Position numbers and translations under genes: made by a program. From Acidovorax sp. A79 (GTDB lineage: Bacteria > Pseudomonadota > Gammaproteobacteria > Burkholderiales > Burkholderiaceae_C): a DNA stretch of 64,000 bases. The notes below the pieces were generated by a model that was given only the letters and a program-made list of their open reading frames with translations, was not told where the DNA came from and searched no databases. The stretch covers positions 62,001-126,000 of the forward strand of contig NZ_AP028673.1 in assembly GCF_041154505.1 (NCBI RefSeq), given 5' to 3'. This document shows positions 25,727-33,858 of the stretch, piece by piece; the first letter of the stretch is position 1; the number at the start of each line of letters is the position of its first letter.

Positions 25727-27007
25727 TCACTTGGTCAGGAAGTTCAGAGGCACCATCACGATCGAGGGGAACAGCACCAGCAGGAACATGACGATGAACT
25801 GGGCGATCATGAATGGCACCACCCCCTTGGCCACATCGTCCAAGCGCATCCTGCCCACACCAGCCACCACGTTCAGCACCGAACCCACCGGCGGGGTGAC
25901 CAAGCCAATGGCATTGTTCATGATGAAAAGCACACCGAAGTAGACCGGGTCGATACCAGCCTCTTTGATGACGGGCATGAGCACAGGAGTGAGGATCAGG
26001 ATGGTGGGCATCATGTCCATGGCTGTTCCCACGACCATCACCAGCACCATGATTGCCACCAGCAGCAAAGTGGGGTTGTCCATAAAGGGCTTGAGCATGC
26101 CGATCACTTGGTCTGGAATGTCGGCTACGGTGATCAGCCATGCCGAGACCATGGACGCTGCCACCAGGAACATGATCACCGCGGTGATCTTCGATGCCGA
26201 GACGAACACCGTGTACATCTGGCGCAGGCTGATCTCTCGATAGACCACTGTAGATACCAGCAACGCATACACCGCAGCCACTACGGCGGCCTCGGTGGGT
26301 GTAAACACGCCGAACTTCAGTCCGAAAAGCACGATGACAGGCAGACCCAGGGCCCATAGCGACCCCTTGAGCGCTTGGAGCTTCTCTTGCGTCGTGGACG
26401 CAGCGGGGAGATTCACGCTCTCGCGGGACGCCACCAGCCACCAGGCCACGGCGATGGCCACCCCCATCAGCAGGCCGGGCACGATACCCGCCATGAACAG
26501 CTTGCCGATGGACACGTTGGCCGCAACCCCGAACACCACGAAGCCGATGGAGGGGGGAATCACCGGCGCAATGATGCCGGCCGATGCGATCAAACCACCG
26601 GCCCGCGCCTTGTCGTGGCCTGCCTTGACCATCATAGGCAGTAAAAGAGCGGCCAGTGCTGCCGTATCGGCCACGGCCGAACCAGACAACGCTGCCATCA
26701 GGCAGGCCGCGATGATCGCAACGAATCCCAGGCCCCCACGCATGTGCCCGACCAGAGTGATAGCCAAGTGCACGATGCGCTTGGACAGACCGCCCACGTT
26801 CATGATTTCACCGGCCAGCATAAAGAACGGAACAGCCAGTAGCGGAAAGCTGTCGGCACCGTTGATCACGTTCTGCGCGAGGATCTGTGCGTCGAACAGA
26901 TCCAGGTGGAACATCAGGGCCAAGCCCGAGAAGAGCAGCGCATAGGCGATGGGCATACCGATCGCCATGGCCGCCAGCAGCGCGCCTACAAAGATGAGCA
27001 CCGTCAT
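25727..27007 (-). CDS. TRAP transporter large permease DctM
   Basis: 426 residues, highly hydrophobic, about 12 membrane helices, the standard length for DctM. Family signatures: PFFMLAGEIMNVGGLSKRIV, SGSAVADTAALAALLLPMM, FTPTEAAVVAAVYALLVS and ILTPVLMPVIKEAGIDPVYF. It forms the Na+-driven channel that, with DctQ and the binding protein, imports an organic acid. Gene order is dctQ, dctM, gntR, FAH, cupin, dctP; dctP is separated from the permease genes, which is less common than a contiguous PQM set. Confidence 0.9.
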   Translation of the reverse strand: MTVLIFVGALLAAMAIGMPIAYALLFSGLALMFHLDLFDAQILAQNVINGADSFPLLAVPFFMLAGEIMNVGGLSKRIVHLAITLVGHMRGGLGFVAIIAACLMAALSGSAVADTAALAALLLPMMVKAGHDKARAGGLIASAGIIAPVIPPSIGFVVFGVAANVSIGKLFMAGIVPGLLMGVAIAVAWWLVASRESVNLPAASTTQEKLQALKGSLWALGLPVIVLFGLKFGVFTPTEAAVVAAVYALLVSTVVYREISLRQMYTVFVSASKITAVIMFLVAASMVSAWLITVADIPDQVIGMLKPFMDNPTLLLVAIMVLVMVVGTAMDMMPTILILTPVLMPVIKEAGIDPVYFGVLFIMNNAIGLVTPPVGSVLNVVAGVGRMRLDDVAKGVVPFMIAQFIVMFLLVLFPSIVMVPLNFLTK

Positions 27008-27033
27008 TTCCGTCTCCGATTTCTTATGAATGC

Positions 27034-27591
27034 TTACTTGCGCCTATCCACAGCGACGACGGATGGAGGCAGCACGAGATGTGCCGTTTCTTCGGATTCC
27101 TGCACCATCACCAGTTCAGCGTCTGAGAGCTTCCCGCTCACTGTCAGCCAGAACTGGTGCAGCAGGATGAGCAGCGTGGACACCGCGAACAAGACGCCCG
27201 CAAAGTAGAAGATGGAGACCGAGAGGCCACTGACAGGTGCCTCCGTTTCGCGATTCACCACCACCTGGCTCCAACTGCCGGTAAACATCAGCCAAGTGAT
27301 GTAAAGCATGATGACTTGCACCGCCACCAAACAGAGTCGCTGCGCCCAGGCGGGCAATCGCACGACCACCATGTCCGTGCCCATGTGGCCGCGCTCGCGC
27401 ATTACGACCACAGCGCCCATGAACACCATCCAGACAAACATCCAGCGGGAGATTTCCTCGGAGATCAGCCAGCCTGTGCTGAAGAAATAGCGCAACACCA
27501 CGTTTCCGAATACCAGGACAACCATGGCGGCCATCAACAACGCACACACAGCTTCCAAGGCCTGGCAATAGGCATCCAACAAGCGATTCAT
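27034..27591 (-). CDS. TRAP transporter small permease DctQ
   Basis: 185 residues from ATG at 27591 (MNRLLDAYCQALEAVCALL); the longer frame to 27786 is rejected because DctQ proteins start near the first membrane helix. Four hydrophobic helices. The motif VLRYFFSTGWLISEEISRWM, with the conserved Glu-Glu, and VVMRERGHMGTDMVV are diagnostic. First gene of the operon and 26 bases from dctM. The hydrophilic C-terminal tail of 25 residues is longer than usual. Confidence 0.88.
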   Translation of the reverse strand: MNRLLDAYCQALEAVCALLMAAMVVLVFGNVVLRYFFSTGWLISEEISRWMFVWMVFMGAVVVMRERGHMGTDMVVVRLPAWAQRLCLVAVQVIMLYITWLMFTGSWSQVVVNRETEAPVSGLSVSIFYFAGVLFAVSTLLILLHQFWLTVSGKLSDAELVMVQESEETAHLVLPPSVVAVDRRK

Positions 27592-27658
27592 GACCCATCC
27601 TTGGCAATCGACCCAACACGCGAGGCCTCGACTGCCCGCAGTGCTTTTGAGCCATTCA

Positions 27659-27687
27659 GTATGCAATTCATAGTTTTGTATGCAAAA
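27659..27687. promoter_or_regulatory. Candidate GntR operator upstream of the TRAP operon
   Basis: TTTTGTATGCAAAA at 27674-27687 is a near-perfect palindrome, and a second half, GTATGCAAT, lies at 27659-27667, 19 bp away (about two helical turns) on the same face. It is 68-96 bp upstream of the dctQ start. FCD-type GntR regulators bind similar TTGTAT/ATACAA sites, so autoregulation by the operon's own GntR protein is likely (inference). Confidence 0.5.
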
Positions 27688-28129
27688 TATAATTTTCGTG
27701 CACGGATTTTCATCGTGGATACATAAAACCGCTCTGGGGTTTACCCCAATGGAGAGCCAATGACATATGGCGGACCTCGCCAACACAAATTGCTCGCGTC
27801 ACGGAAGCAGGTTCGGAAACTTTCACTGGGCGTGTGAGCGCATTGAGCGCGGCGGGCGCTGAAGCGAACGCCCTGGGTGCATCTACCCCGCATGGGACGG
27901 TGGGGCCAGCGGTCGAGGTCATTGCGCAGCACATACCGGATGCCCCCTCTTGTCGAGGTGGCCTGCGCACGCCTAGCGCTCGAAGAAAACAGTGTGCTTT
28001 TCACAAAGCCCGCGCAAACGGAAAAAGATGCGGGCCTCACTACCGCCAAGGCAGCAGAGCAGTGCCTAGCGCTGACCGAGACCATCAATGCCCATCCAAC
28101 TCAGCGGCCCCAGCTCGCTGATGGGCTTG

Positions 28130-28405
28130 CCAGTGCACCGTGGTCTGGCGGTGACACGTGCGGTGGCAAAGCTCTCGAATGGCGAAGGGCCGAGCATTGC
28201 ACTACGCGCAGACCCAGTTGCGCTCAACATGCAGGAGCTTGGCCCCACTACACACATCCCAGTGCGCCGGAAAGATGCATGCCTGCGGACACGACGCCCA
28301 TACCCCCATGCTGCTGGGCGCAGCAGCCTATCTGGCGCGCCACAAGCCCTTCAAAGGCACGGTCTACTTCAATTTCCCCGGGATGCCACGTGGACATTTT
28401 GGTAT
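28130..28405 (+). pseudogene. M20 amidohydrolase (hippurate hydrolase-like) relic
   Basis: Two frames together spell the N-terminal part of an M20 peptidase/aminoacylase: LSNGEGPSIALRADPVALNM and QELGPTTH in one frame up to about 28252, then GKMHACGHDAHTPMLLGAA with AYLARHKPFKGTVYFNF in another. HACGHD contains the metal-binding Cys/His pair of the family. A frameshift near 28250 and truncation at both ends make it nonfunctional. Family members hydrolyse N-acyl amino acids. Confidence 0.75.
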
Positions 28406-28467
28406 CCGTAGGCGCTAGCCCGCTTCGCGGCCCTGCTCCGCAAGAGCCTCTAACAACCCCAACTCGC

Positions 28468-28501
28468 AAAAAGCCGCAGCCAAAAACGCCGCGGCTTTTT
28501 T
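28468..28501. terminator. Bidirectional intrinsic terminator
   Basis: AAAAAGCCGC, 13-base loop, GCGGCTTTTTT: an A-run before and a T-run after the stem allow it to work on both strands. It would stop minus-strand transcription arriving from the YVTN operon at 28955 and plus-strand transcription through the relic. Confidence 0.7.
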
Positions 28502-28954
28502 GGTTCGCGTGTTGCTCTGCCTTGCCGTGTTCTGGCATGCATGGACATGCGCAGGCTCCAGAAAAGCCTGGGCGCTAGACCTACTTCGTGCGAACTGTGC
28601 TCACCGGCCCGGCTAGCTGCGGCGGTCTGAGACGACAATGGGCAATGGGAAAGTTTCAGCGCACTCAGACGCACGCCGAGCCACCCTCCCACCTGCTCAG
28701 CCATCGGGCCTGGAAGGTCGATCCGAATACCTTCGCCAGGCCCGCAGCGACCCACAGTGCCAGGTGGCGCAAAATTACAATGGTCGAGCGCATGCCAGTG
28801 GATCCTGCTGTCCAAACGAGCAGTACAGCGGCGGGTTTGCCGGTGGCGCTATTGGTGTACATAAGAGGATGTGCCAGTGCTGGCAACATATGCGCTCGAG
28901 AGCTGCGGGGACGCAAGCCGCGCCGCCGGATGCCCGCAGGCCCGCCCCGAAGCC

Positions 28955-30064
28955 TCAGCCCGGTCCGGCAACGCCAGCGCGCCGCGCAGGCCGCAGGTGC
29001 TTCAGCCCAAGGCCCCCTAGCCCAGCCGCGAGCAGCAGCAAGGCCCAGGCCTGAAGGCTGGGGATCGCGGCGGGAGAGACTGGTGCTGGCACGGGGCCGC
29101 CGACGAACAGGCCCAGTGCTCCGGGACTCCACCCCACGGCCACGGTGGTGGTGACGGTGTTTGTGGCCAGATCGATCACCGAGACATTGTTGGAGCCGCG
29201 GTTGACCACGTAGGCGCGGGTGCCGGCGGGGTCTATTGCCACACCAAGAGGACCGTCGCCCACTGACACGGTGGCGACGGCAGTGTCGGTGGTCAAGTCG
29301 ATTACCGAGACATTGTCGGTGCTGCGGCTGCTCACGTAGGCCCGGGTGCCAGCAGGGTTCACCGCCACCCCCATGGGGCCGTTGCCCACGGGCACGGTGG
29401 CTGCGACGGTATTGGTAGCCAAGTCGATCACCGAGACATTGTCGGAGGTGAGGTTAGCCACATAGGCACGGGTACCGGCCGGATTCACCGCTATGGCAGA
29501 AGGGTTGGAGCCCACTGGCACAGTGGCAATGACGGTGTTGGTGGCCAGGTCGATCACCGAGACAGTGTTGGCGGCGTAGTTGGCCACATAGGCATAAGTG
29601 CCAACCGGGTTCACCGCCACACCGTAAGGGCGGCTACTCACAGGCACAACGGCCGTGACGGTGTTGGTGGCCAGATCGATCACCGAGACAGTGTTGATGG
29701 CGTAGTTGGCCACATAGGCATAAGTGCCAGCCGGATTGACCGCCACTCCCGTGGGAGTGTTGCCCACAGGCACGGTGGCGACAACAGTGTTGGTGGCCAG
29801 GTTGATCACGGAAACATTGCCGGAGCCAGAGTTGGCCACATAAGCGCGGGTGCCGGCCGGGTTCACCTCCACGCCGTAGGGGTTGGTGCCCACGTTCACA
29901 GTGGCTGTGACGGTGTCGTTGGCTACGTCGATGACCGAAACAGTGCCGGAGCTGCTGTTGGGAATGTAGGCAAACGGGGCCGCCTGGGCGGGGCCGGCCA
30001 GGGCGCAGGCGGCGAGCAACGGCCACATGAAGCGCGAGCGCCGGCGGAGGCGGGGTTGTGTCAT
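28955..30064 (-). CDS. Exported YVTN beta-propeller protein with IPTL-type tail
   Basis: 369 residues. Basic N-terminus and signal peptide (residues 1-28, ending GPAQA). The body is seven to eight tandem repeats of 42 residues, each with GVAVNPAGTRAYVAN, a short loop, VSVIDLATNTVVATV and PVGNxP, the YVTN family signature; together they close one beta-propeller. The tail reads AIPSLQAWALLLLAAGLG, then KHLRPARRAG: an IPTL-CTERM variant with IPSL and a W. The start overlaps the stop of the larger gene upstream by 4 bases (ATGA), so translation is coupled. Last gene of the 35385-28955 operon. Likely surface or periplasmic scaffold; no enzyme motif. Confidence 0.85.
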   Translation of the reverse strand: MTQPRLRRRSRFMWPLLAACALAGPAQAAPFAYIPNSSSGTVSVIDVANDTVTATVNVGTNPYGVEVNPAGTRAYVANSGSGNVSVINLATNTVVATVPVGNTPTGVAVNPAGTYAYVANYAINTVSVIDLATNTVTAVVPVSSRPYGVAVNPVGTYAYVANYAANTVSVIDLATNTVIATVPVGSNPSAIAVNPAGTRAYVANLTSDNVSVIDLATNTVAATVPVGNGPMGVAVNPAGTRAYVSSRSTDNVSVIDLTTDTAVATVSVGDGPLGVAIDPAGTRAYVVNRGSNNVSVIDLATNTVTTTVAVGWSPGALGLFVGGPVPAPVSPAAIPSLQAWALLLLAAGLGGLGLKHLRPARRAGVAGPG

Positions 30065-33000
30065 GACAGTCTCCTGGTGTGCAGCACCATCAGGCCCAGC
30101 AGCACGGACAGCAGCAGCAGGCCCCAGGCCGAGAGCGTGGGAATGGCCTCGGCCGCCAGGGCCATGGGGCCAGAAGGGTCTGCGATTTCACCGTTGGGCG
30201 TCCAGTCGTCGTCACCTTGCGCGCCGTCGGTCAGGGTGAAGCGGGCCGTGTGGCCGCTGATGACAAGGCCGGCAGGCTCGAAGTAGCTGGGCTGAGTGTC
30301 GGTGCGGGCGGCCAAGCCGTACTTGGTGTAGCCGGCCACGGGCTCGGGCCAGGTGACCTGCATGGCAACGGCGGTGGTACAGCCCACGAGCTTGATGCGC
30401 AGCAGGCCCTGAGGCAGCGTGTGGCCCGGCGGCAGCGCGGCGGGCGCGGCCTCGAAGCGGGTGGCGCCCAGGTTGAACCGGCAGGCGGGGCCGCCACCGG
30501 TGAAGGTAGCGCTGCCGGTACCGCCCGGGCCGCTGGCGGGCACGGTGGTGCCTTCGAAGTATGGCGCGCAGGCCACCTGCACATTGCCCACGTTGGCGGC
30601 GACGTTGCTGCCACTGGCGTTGGCGATGGTGCAGCGCTGGCCCGTGGGCTGGGCCTGCACGGTGACTGCGTAACTGCCGCCATCCGCCACAGGCTGCAAG
30701 AAGGTGAAGCCGCCGTTGGCCTGCACCGCCAGGTCTTCGTTGCCGTTGCGCAGCACCAGGCCGCTGCCCGTGAGGCCCGTAGCGGTGCCGCCCAGTGTGT
30801 GGGTTTGCTGCGGCAGCGGCGCAAAGGTCGCCGTGATGGTGCAGGCGCTGGTGACCGGCGCGGTGGTGTAGTCGTTGTCGCCCACGCCCGTGGGTGTGCC
30901 GTTGCAGCCGCTGATGCTTTGCGTGATCTGGCCCGCAGGCGGCGTGGCGTGGCATGTGACGGTGCCGAGGTAGGCAACCGCGTTGGATGTGCAGGCCATA
31001 GCGCCAGCAGGCAGGGCGGTGACGGCGTAAGTGGCAGCGACGCAGGCCACCTGCACGCTGATCACATTGGCGGTGGCAGTGCCGCTGCCGCCCGTTACCG
31101 TGCAGGTCTGGCCCGTGGGCGGGGTCTTCACGGTGACGGCGTAGCTGCCGCCATCCGCCACCGGTTGCAAGAAGGTGAAGCCGCCGTTGGCCTGCACCGA
31201 CAGGTCTTCGCCACCGTTGCGCAGCACCAGGCCAATACCCGTAAGGCCAGCTACCGTGCCGCCCAGGGTGTGCGCGATGGGGCCGGAGAACTCGGCGCTC
31301 ACGGCGCGCGCCTGGTCCATGGTGATGCTGCACGTGCCAGTGCCGGAGCAGGCGCCGCTCCAGCCGGTGAAGGTGTGGCCCATGGCGGGCATGGCAGCGA
31401 GGGTAAGGAGCTGCGGGGTGCCCTCGCCAGGGTAGTTGTAGCTGCAGGTGCCAGTGGCGCAGGCCGACGGGGCGCCGTTCACGACGCCCATGCCGGTGAC
31501 GGTGACCGCCAGTTCCACATGGGTCCGCCGCTCCAGCGCACCGATATCGCAAGGCGTGGCGCCCATGCCCTGCGGGCGGGCGATGCCGCGCTGGTCGATC
31601 GGCAGGGTGCAGGCCACGGCGTCCTGCAGCAGGCTGGTGAGATCGGGCAGGTAGCCGTAGAGGCTGGGGAAGCCATCCATGCCGTTGGCGCCGAACGCGC
31701 CCAGTTCGGGGTCGGCGTCCAGCGTCACGCCGTTGCAGGTGGCGGTGCCGCCCATGGGGGCCACGTTGCCGCCCGCGCAGCCGTCCTGGATCAGGCTGTC
31801 GGTGATGGTGGTGGAGCCCGTGAAAAAGGTGACGGCCTGAGAGCGCGTGGCCGCGCTACCCCACAGCACGGAGTTGCGCACCCCCACCACGCCGCCCTGG
31901 GTGAAGAGCGCGTTGCCGTTGCCACCGGCCATGTTGCCCATGAAGGTGGCGTGCACCGCGTCCACGCGGGCATCCCCGTCCACCCCCACGATGGCGATGG
32001 CGCCGCCGGGCCTGCCGGCGGAGGACTGGTTGATGGCGAAGGTGGCGTTGCGCACCTGCATATGGCTGGTGCCGCCGCCCTCCGTCAGGCTGTGGATGGC
32101 GCCGCCGGACACACCCGCGCCGTTGCCTGTGAAACTGGCCTGCTCGATCACCGGGCTGCTGACGCCGCCGCTGCCCTTGGCGAGGTTGTACATGGCGCCA
32201 CCGCTGCCGTTGTAGGCGTCGTTGCCTTCCATAGAAACACTGCGCAGCACGGGGCTGCTGGTGCCGCCCTCGCCCCGGTTGTAGATGGCACCGCCGTGGC
32301 CCTCGGCGTGGTTGTTGCTGATGAGGACATTCGTCAGCACCGGGCTGCTGACGCCGCCCCCGCTGGCGTCGTTGAACAGGGCCCCGCCATCGCCGTCGGC
32401 GTACGAGGCGCCGATGTGCACCCTGTTTATCCAGGGGCTGCACACGCTGCCCACGCCCGCGCCGTTGCAGTACAGCGCGCCGCCGTTGGCCCCAGGCCCG
32501 GCCGCCGCGCCCTGCAGCAGATACACGCTGTCGATCAGCGTGTCATCAAGCGGGATGCCCAGGCTGCCGTCCAGGTACAGCACGCGGCTGTTGTTGTTGG
32601 CGTCCAGCACCGTCAGGCCGGGAGACACGGACTGGGGCCGCTCGGCCAGCGCGGCCTCGGTGCCAATGAAGCCGCCGTAGAGCTTGACGTTGCGCTCGAT
32701 GATGAAGCCCTGCGCGCCGGACGGCACGTAGGGAGTGCCAGCGGATTGCTTCAGCCAGACCTCGCTGCAACTGGGTTCGGCCAGCGCAAAGTCCAGGCTG
32801 GCGGCCTGCGGCCAGCTGGTGCCGTCGCCGCTGCCGCTGGGCGTGACGCGGCAGGCGCGCGGCGCGGGCGCAGCGCTGGCATGGAGGGTGAAGAGCATGC
32901 TGCTCTCGCGCACCTGGGTGGCTTCGTCGCCGCCGTTCGCGGCGGCGGCAGCGGTGCCGGTGGTATCGCCGCTGCGCAGGCTCAGGGTGGCCGTGGCCTG

Positions 33001-33804
33001 CTGGCCCGCAGTGGCCGGGGCCGGCAGGCGCACGCGGATCTGGTCGCCGCTGGTCACGATGGCCTCGCGCACCCAGGAGCCTGCGCCATTCACGCGCAGG
33101 CGGCCATTGCCGCTGATGCGCACGCCGCCCCACGATGCGCCTGCGCCCGACTGGCTGGCCAGCGGGGTGGTGATGTTGTAGATCACAACCATGCCCGCCG
33201 GGACGGTATCGGCGGGCGGGGACGCAGGCAGGTTGGCAAACGGCTGTCCGCCGCGCACCAGGCGCGCTTCTCCGCCGGAGTTGGTGGAGAGCCAGGTGCC
33301 CACCTGCGGCTGCTGGTCGAACAAGGTCTGCCAGGCGCTGCCCTGGTTGCCCGGCCGGGGCGATGCCGTCCAGAGCGACCCGTGCAGCCCCCCCTGTCCA
33401 TGCACGGTGGGCAGCACCTCCCGGTTGAGGCGGAAGTCCGGGTCAGGGCAGCCCGCTGCCAGCGCGCTGTTCTCCAGCTTGTAGGGCAGCCGCCAGACGC
33501 CGGTGTGCAGGCGGTCTTGCGCCAGGGCCGCGTTGACGCCCCAGTCCTCCTGCCCGGCGAACGGCGTGGGCAGCCAGTTGTTAATCCAGTCCGTCCAGGG
33601 CTTTTGCTGATCGGCTAGCGTGCTGCCCTCGATGGCGCGCGACCAGACCAGCCCCGTCTCCCAGTGCATCGCGCTGGCGCGGCCTTCGGCCTGGCCCACG
33701 ATGTAGTCACTGGTGGCGTTGGGGCTGGCGCAGGTCTGGGCCAGCCCCACGGCGGGCAGCGCCAGGCAGGCGGCGAGGAGCGTGGGAAGAATGGTTTGCT
33801 TCAT
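30061..33804 (-). CDS. Large exported beta-helix protein with IPTL-CTERM tail
   Basis: 1247 residues. Signal peptide 1-22. Residues 40-150 resemble a DUF1566-like module (HWETGLVWSRAIEG, WRLPYKLENS). Residues 320-780 form a right-handed parallel beta-helix with GGALYCNG and GGAIYNRGEG turns and choice-of-anchor landmarks (ERNVKLYGGFIGTEAALAE; DQRGIARPQGMGATPCDIGA). Then an InlB-like repeat (FTGWSGACSGTGTCSITMDQ), two copies of HTLGGTVAGLTGIGLVLRNG with QANGGFTFLQPVADGGSYAV (prealbumin-like repeats), and the tail IPTLSAWGLLLLSVLLG with HTRRLS. Middle gene of a three-gene operon. Likely a cell-surface adhesin or matrix protein. Confidence 0.85.
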   Translation of the reverse strand: MKQTILPTLLAACLALPAVGLAQTCASPNATSDYIVGQAEGRASAMHWETGLVWSRAIEGSTLADQQKPWTDWINNWLPTPFAGQEDWGVNAALAQDRLHTGVWRLPYKLENSALAAGCPDPDFRLNREVLPTVHGQGGLHGSLWTASPRPGNQGSAWQTLFDQQPQVGTWLSTNSGGEARLVRGGQPFANLPASPPADTVPAGMVVIYNITTPLASQSGAGASWGGVRISGNGRLRVNGAGSWVREAIVTSGDQIRVRLPAPATAGQQATATLSLRSGDTTGTAAAAANGGDEATQVRESSMLFTLHASAAPAPRACRVTPSGSGDGTSWPQAASLDFALAEPSCSEVWLKQSAGTPYVPSGAQGFIIERNVKLYGGFIGTEAALAERPQSVSPGLTVLDANNNSRVLYLDGSLGIPLDDTLIDSVYLLQGAAAGPGANGGALYCNGAGVGSVCSPWINRVHIGASYADGDGGALFNDASGGGVSSPVLTNVLISNNHAEGHGGAIYNRGEGGTSSPVLRSVSMEGNDAYNGSGGAMYNLAKGSGGVSSPVIEQASFTGNGAGVSGGAIHSLTEGGGTSHMQVRNATFAINQSSAGRPGGAIAIVGVDGDARVDAVHATFMGNMAGGNGNALFTQGGVVGVRNSVLWGSAATRSQAVTFFTGSTTITDSLIQDGCAGGNVAPMGGTATCNGVTLDADPELGAFGANGMDGFPSLYGYLPDLTSLLQDAVACTLPIDQRGIARPQGMGATPCDIGALERRTHVELAVTVTGMGVVNGAPSACATGTCSYNYPGEGTPQLLTLAAMPAMGHTFTGWSGACSGTGTCSITMDQARAVSAEFSGPIAHTLGGTVAGLTGIGLVLRNGGEDLSVQANGGFTFLQPVADGGSYAVTVKTPPTGQTCTVTGGSGTATANVISVQVACVAATYAVTALPAGAMACTSNAVAYLGTVTCHATPPAGQITQSISGCNGTPTGVGDNDYTTAPVTSACTITATFAPLPQQTHTLGGTATGLTGSGLVLRNGNEDLAVQANGGFTFLQPVADGGSYAVTVQAQPTGQRCTIANASGSNVAANVGNVQVACAPYFEGTTVPASGPGGTGSATFTGGGPACRFNLGATRFEAAPAALPPGHTLPQGLLRIKLVGCTTAVAMQVTWPEPVAGYTKYGLAARTDTQPSYFEPAGLVISGHTARFTLTDGAQGDDDWTPNGEIADPSGPMALAAEAIPTLSAWGLLLLSVLLGLMVLHTRRLS

Positions 33805-33808
33805 TTTT

Positions 33809-33858
33809 TATAGCTTCTTGCGCTTATTGGATAAGGGGTAAAGGCCAAAAACACTTCA
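33809..33858 (+). repeat. REP-like dispersed palindromic repeat, copy 6
   Basis: ATAGCTTCTTGCGCTTATT, then a degenerate second arm and AACACTTCAAA. It separates the genes at 30061 and 33856 and reaches the stop codon of the latter. Confidence 0.6.

Larger units (their letters stand above)
27700..28954. other. Gene-poor stretch with relics
   Basis: About 1.25 kb between the TRAP operon and the YVTN gene. It holds the amidohydrolase relic and the terminator listed separately. At 27770-28090 short open frames look like decayed coding sequence but I cannot name a family. At 28505-28954 nothing is recognisable. Overall an erosion zone. Confidence 0.5.

Noticed and set aside
30079..33618. An open frame of 1179 codons on the plus strand opposite the 1247-residue protein gene
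   Set aside because: It mirrors codon bias of the real gene; the translation is low-complexity Gly/Ala/His/Arg-rich with no domain, signal peptide or ribosome site.
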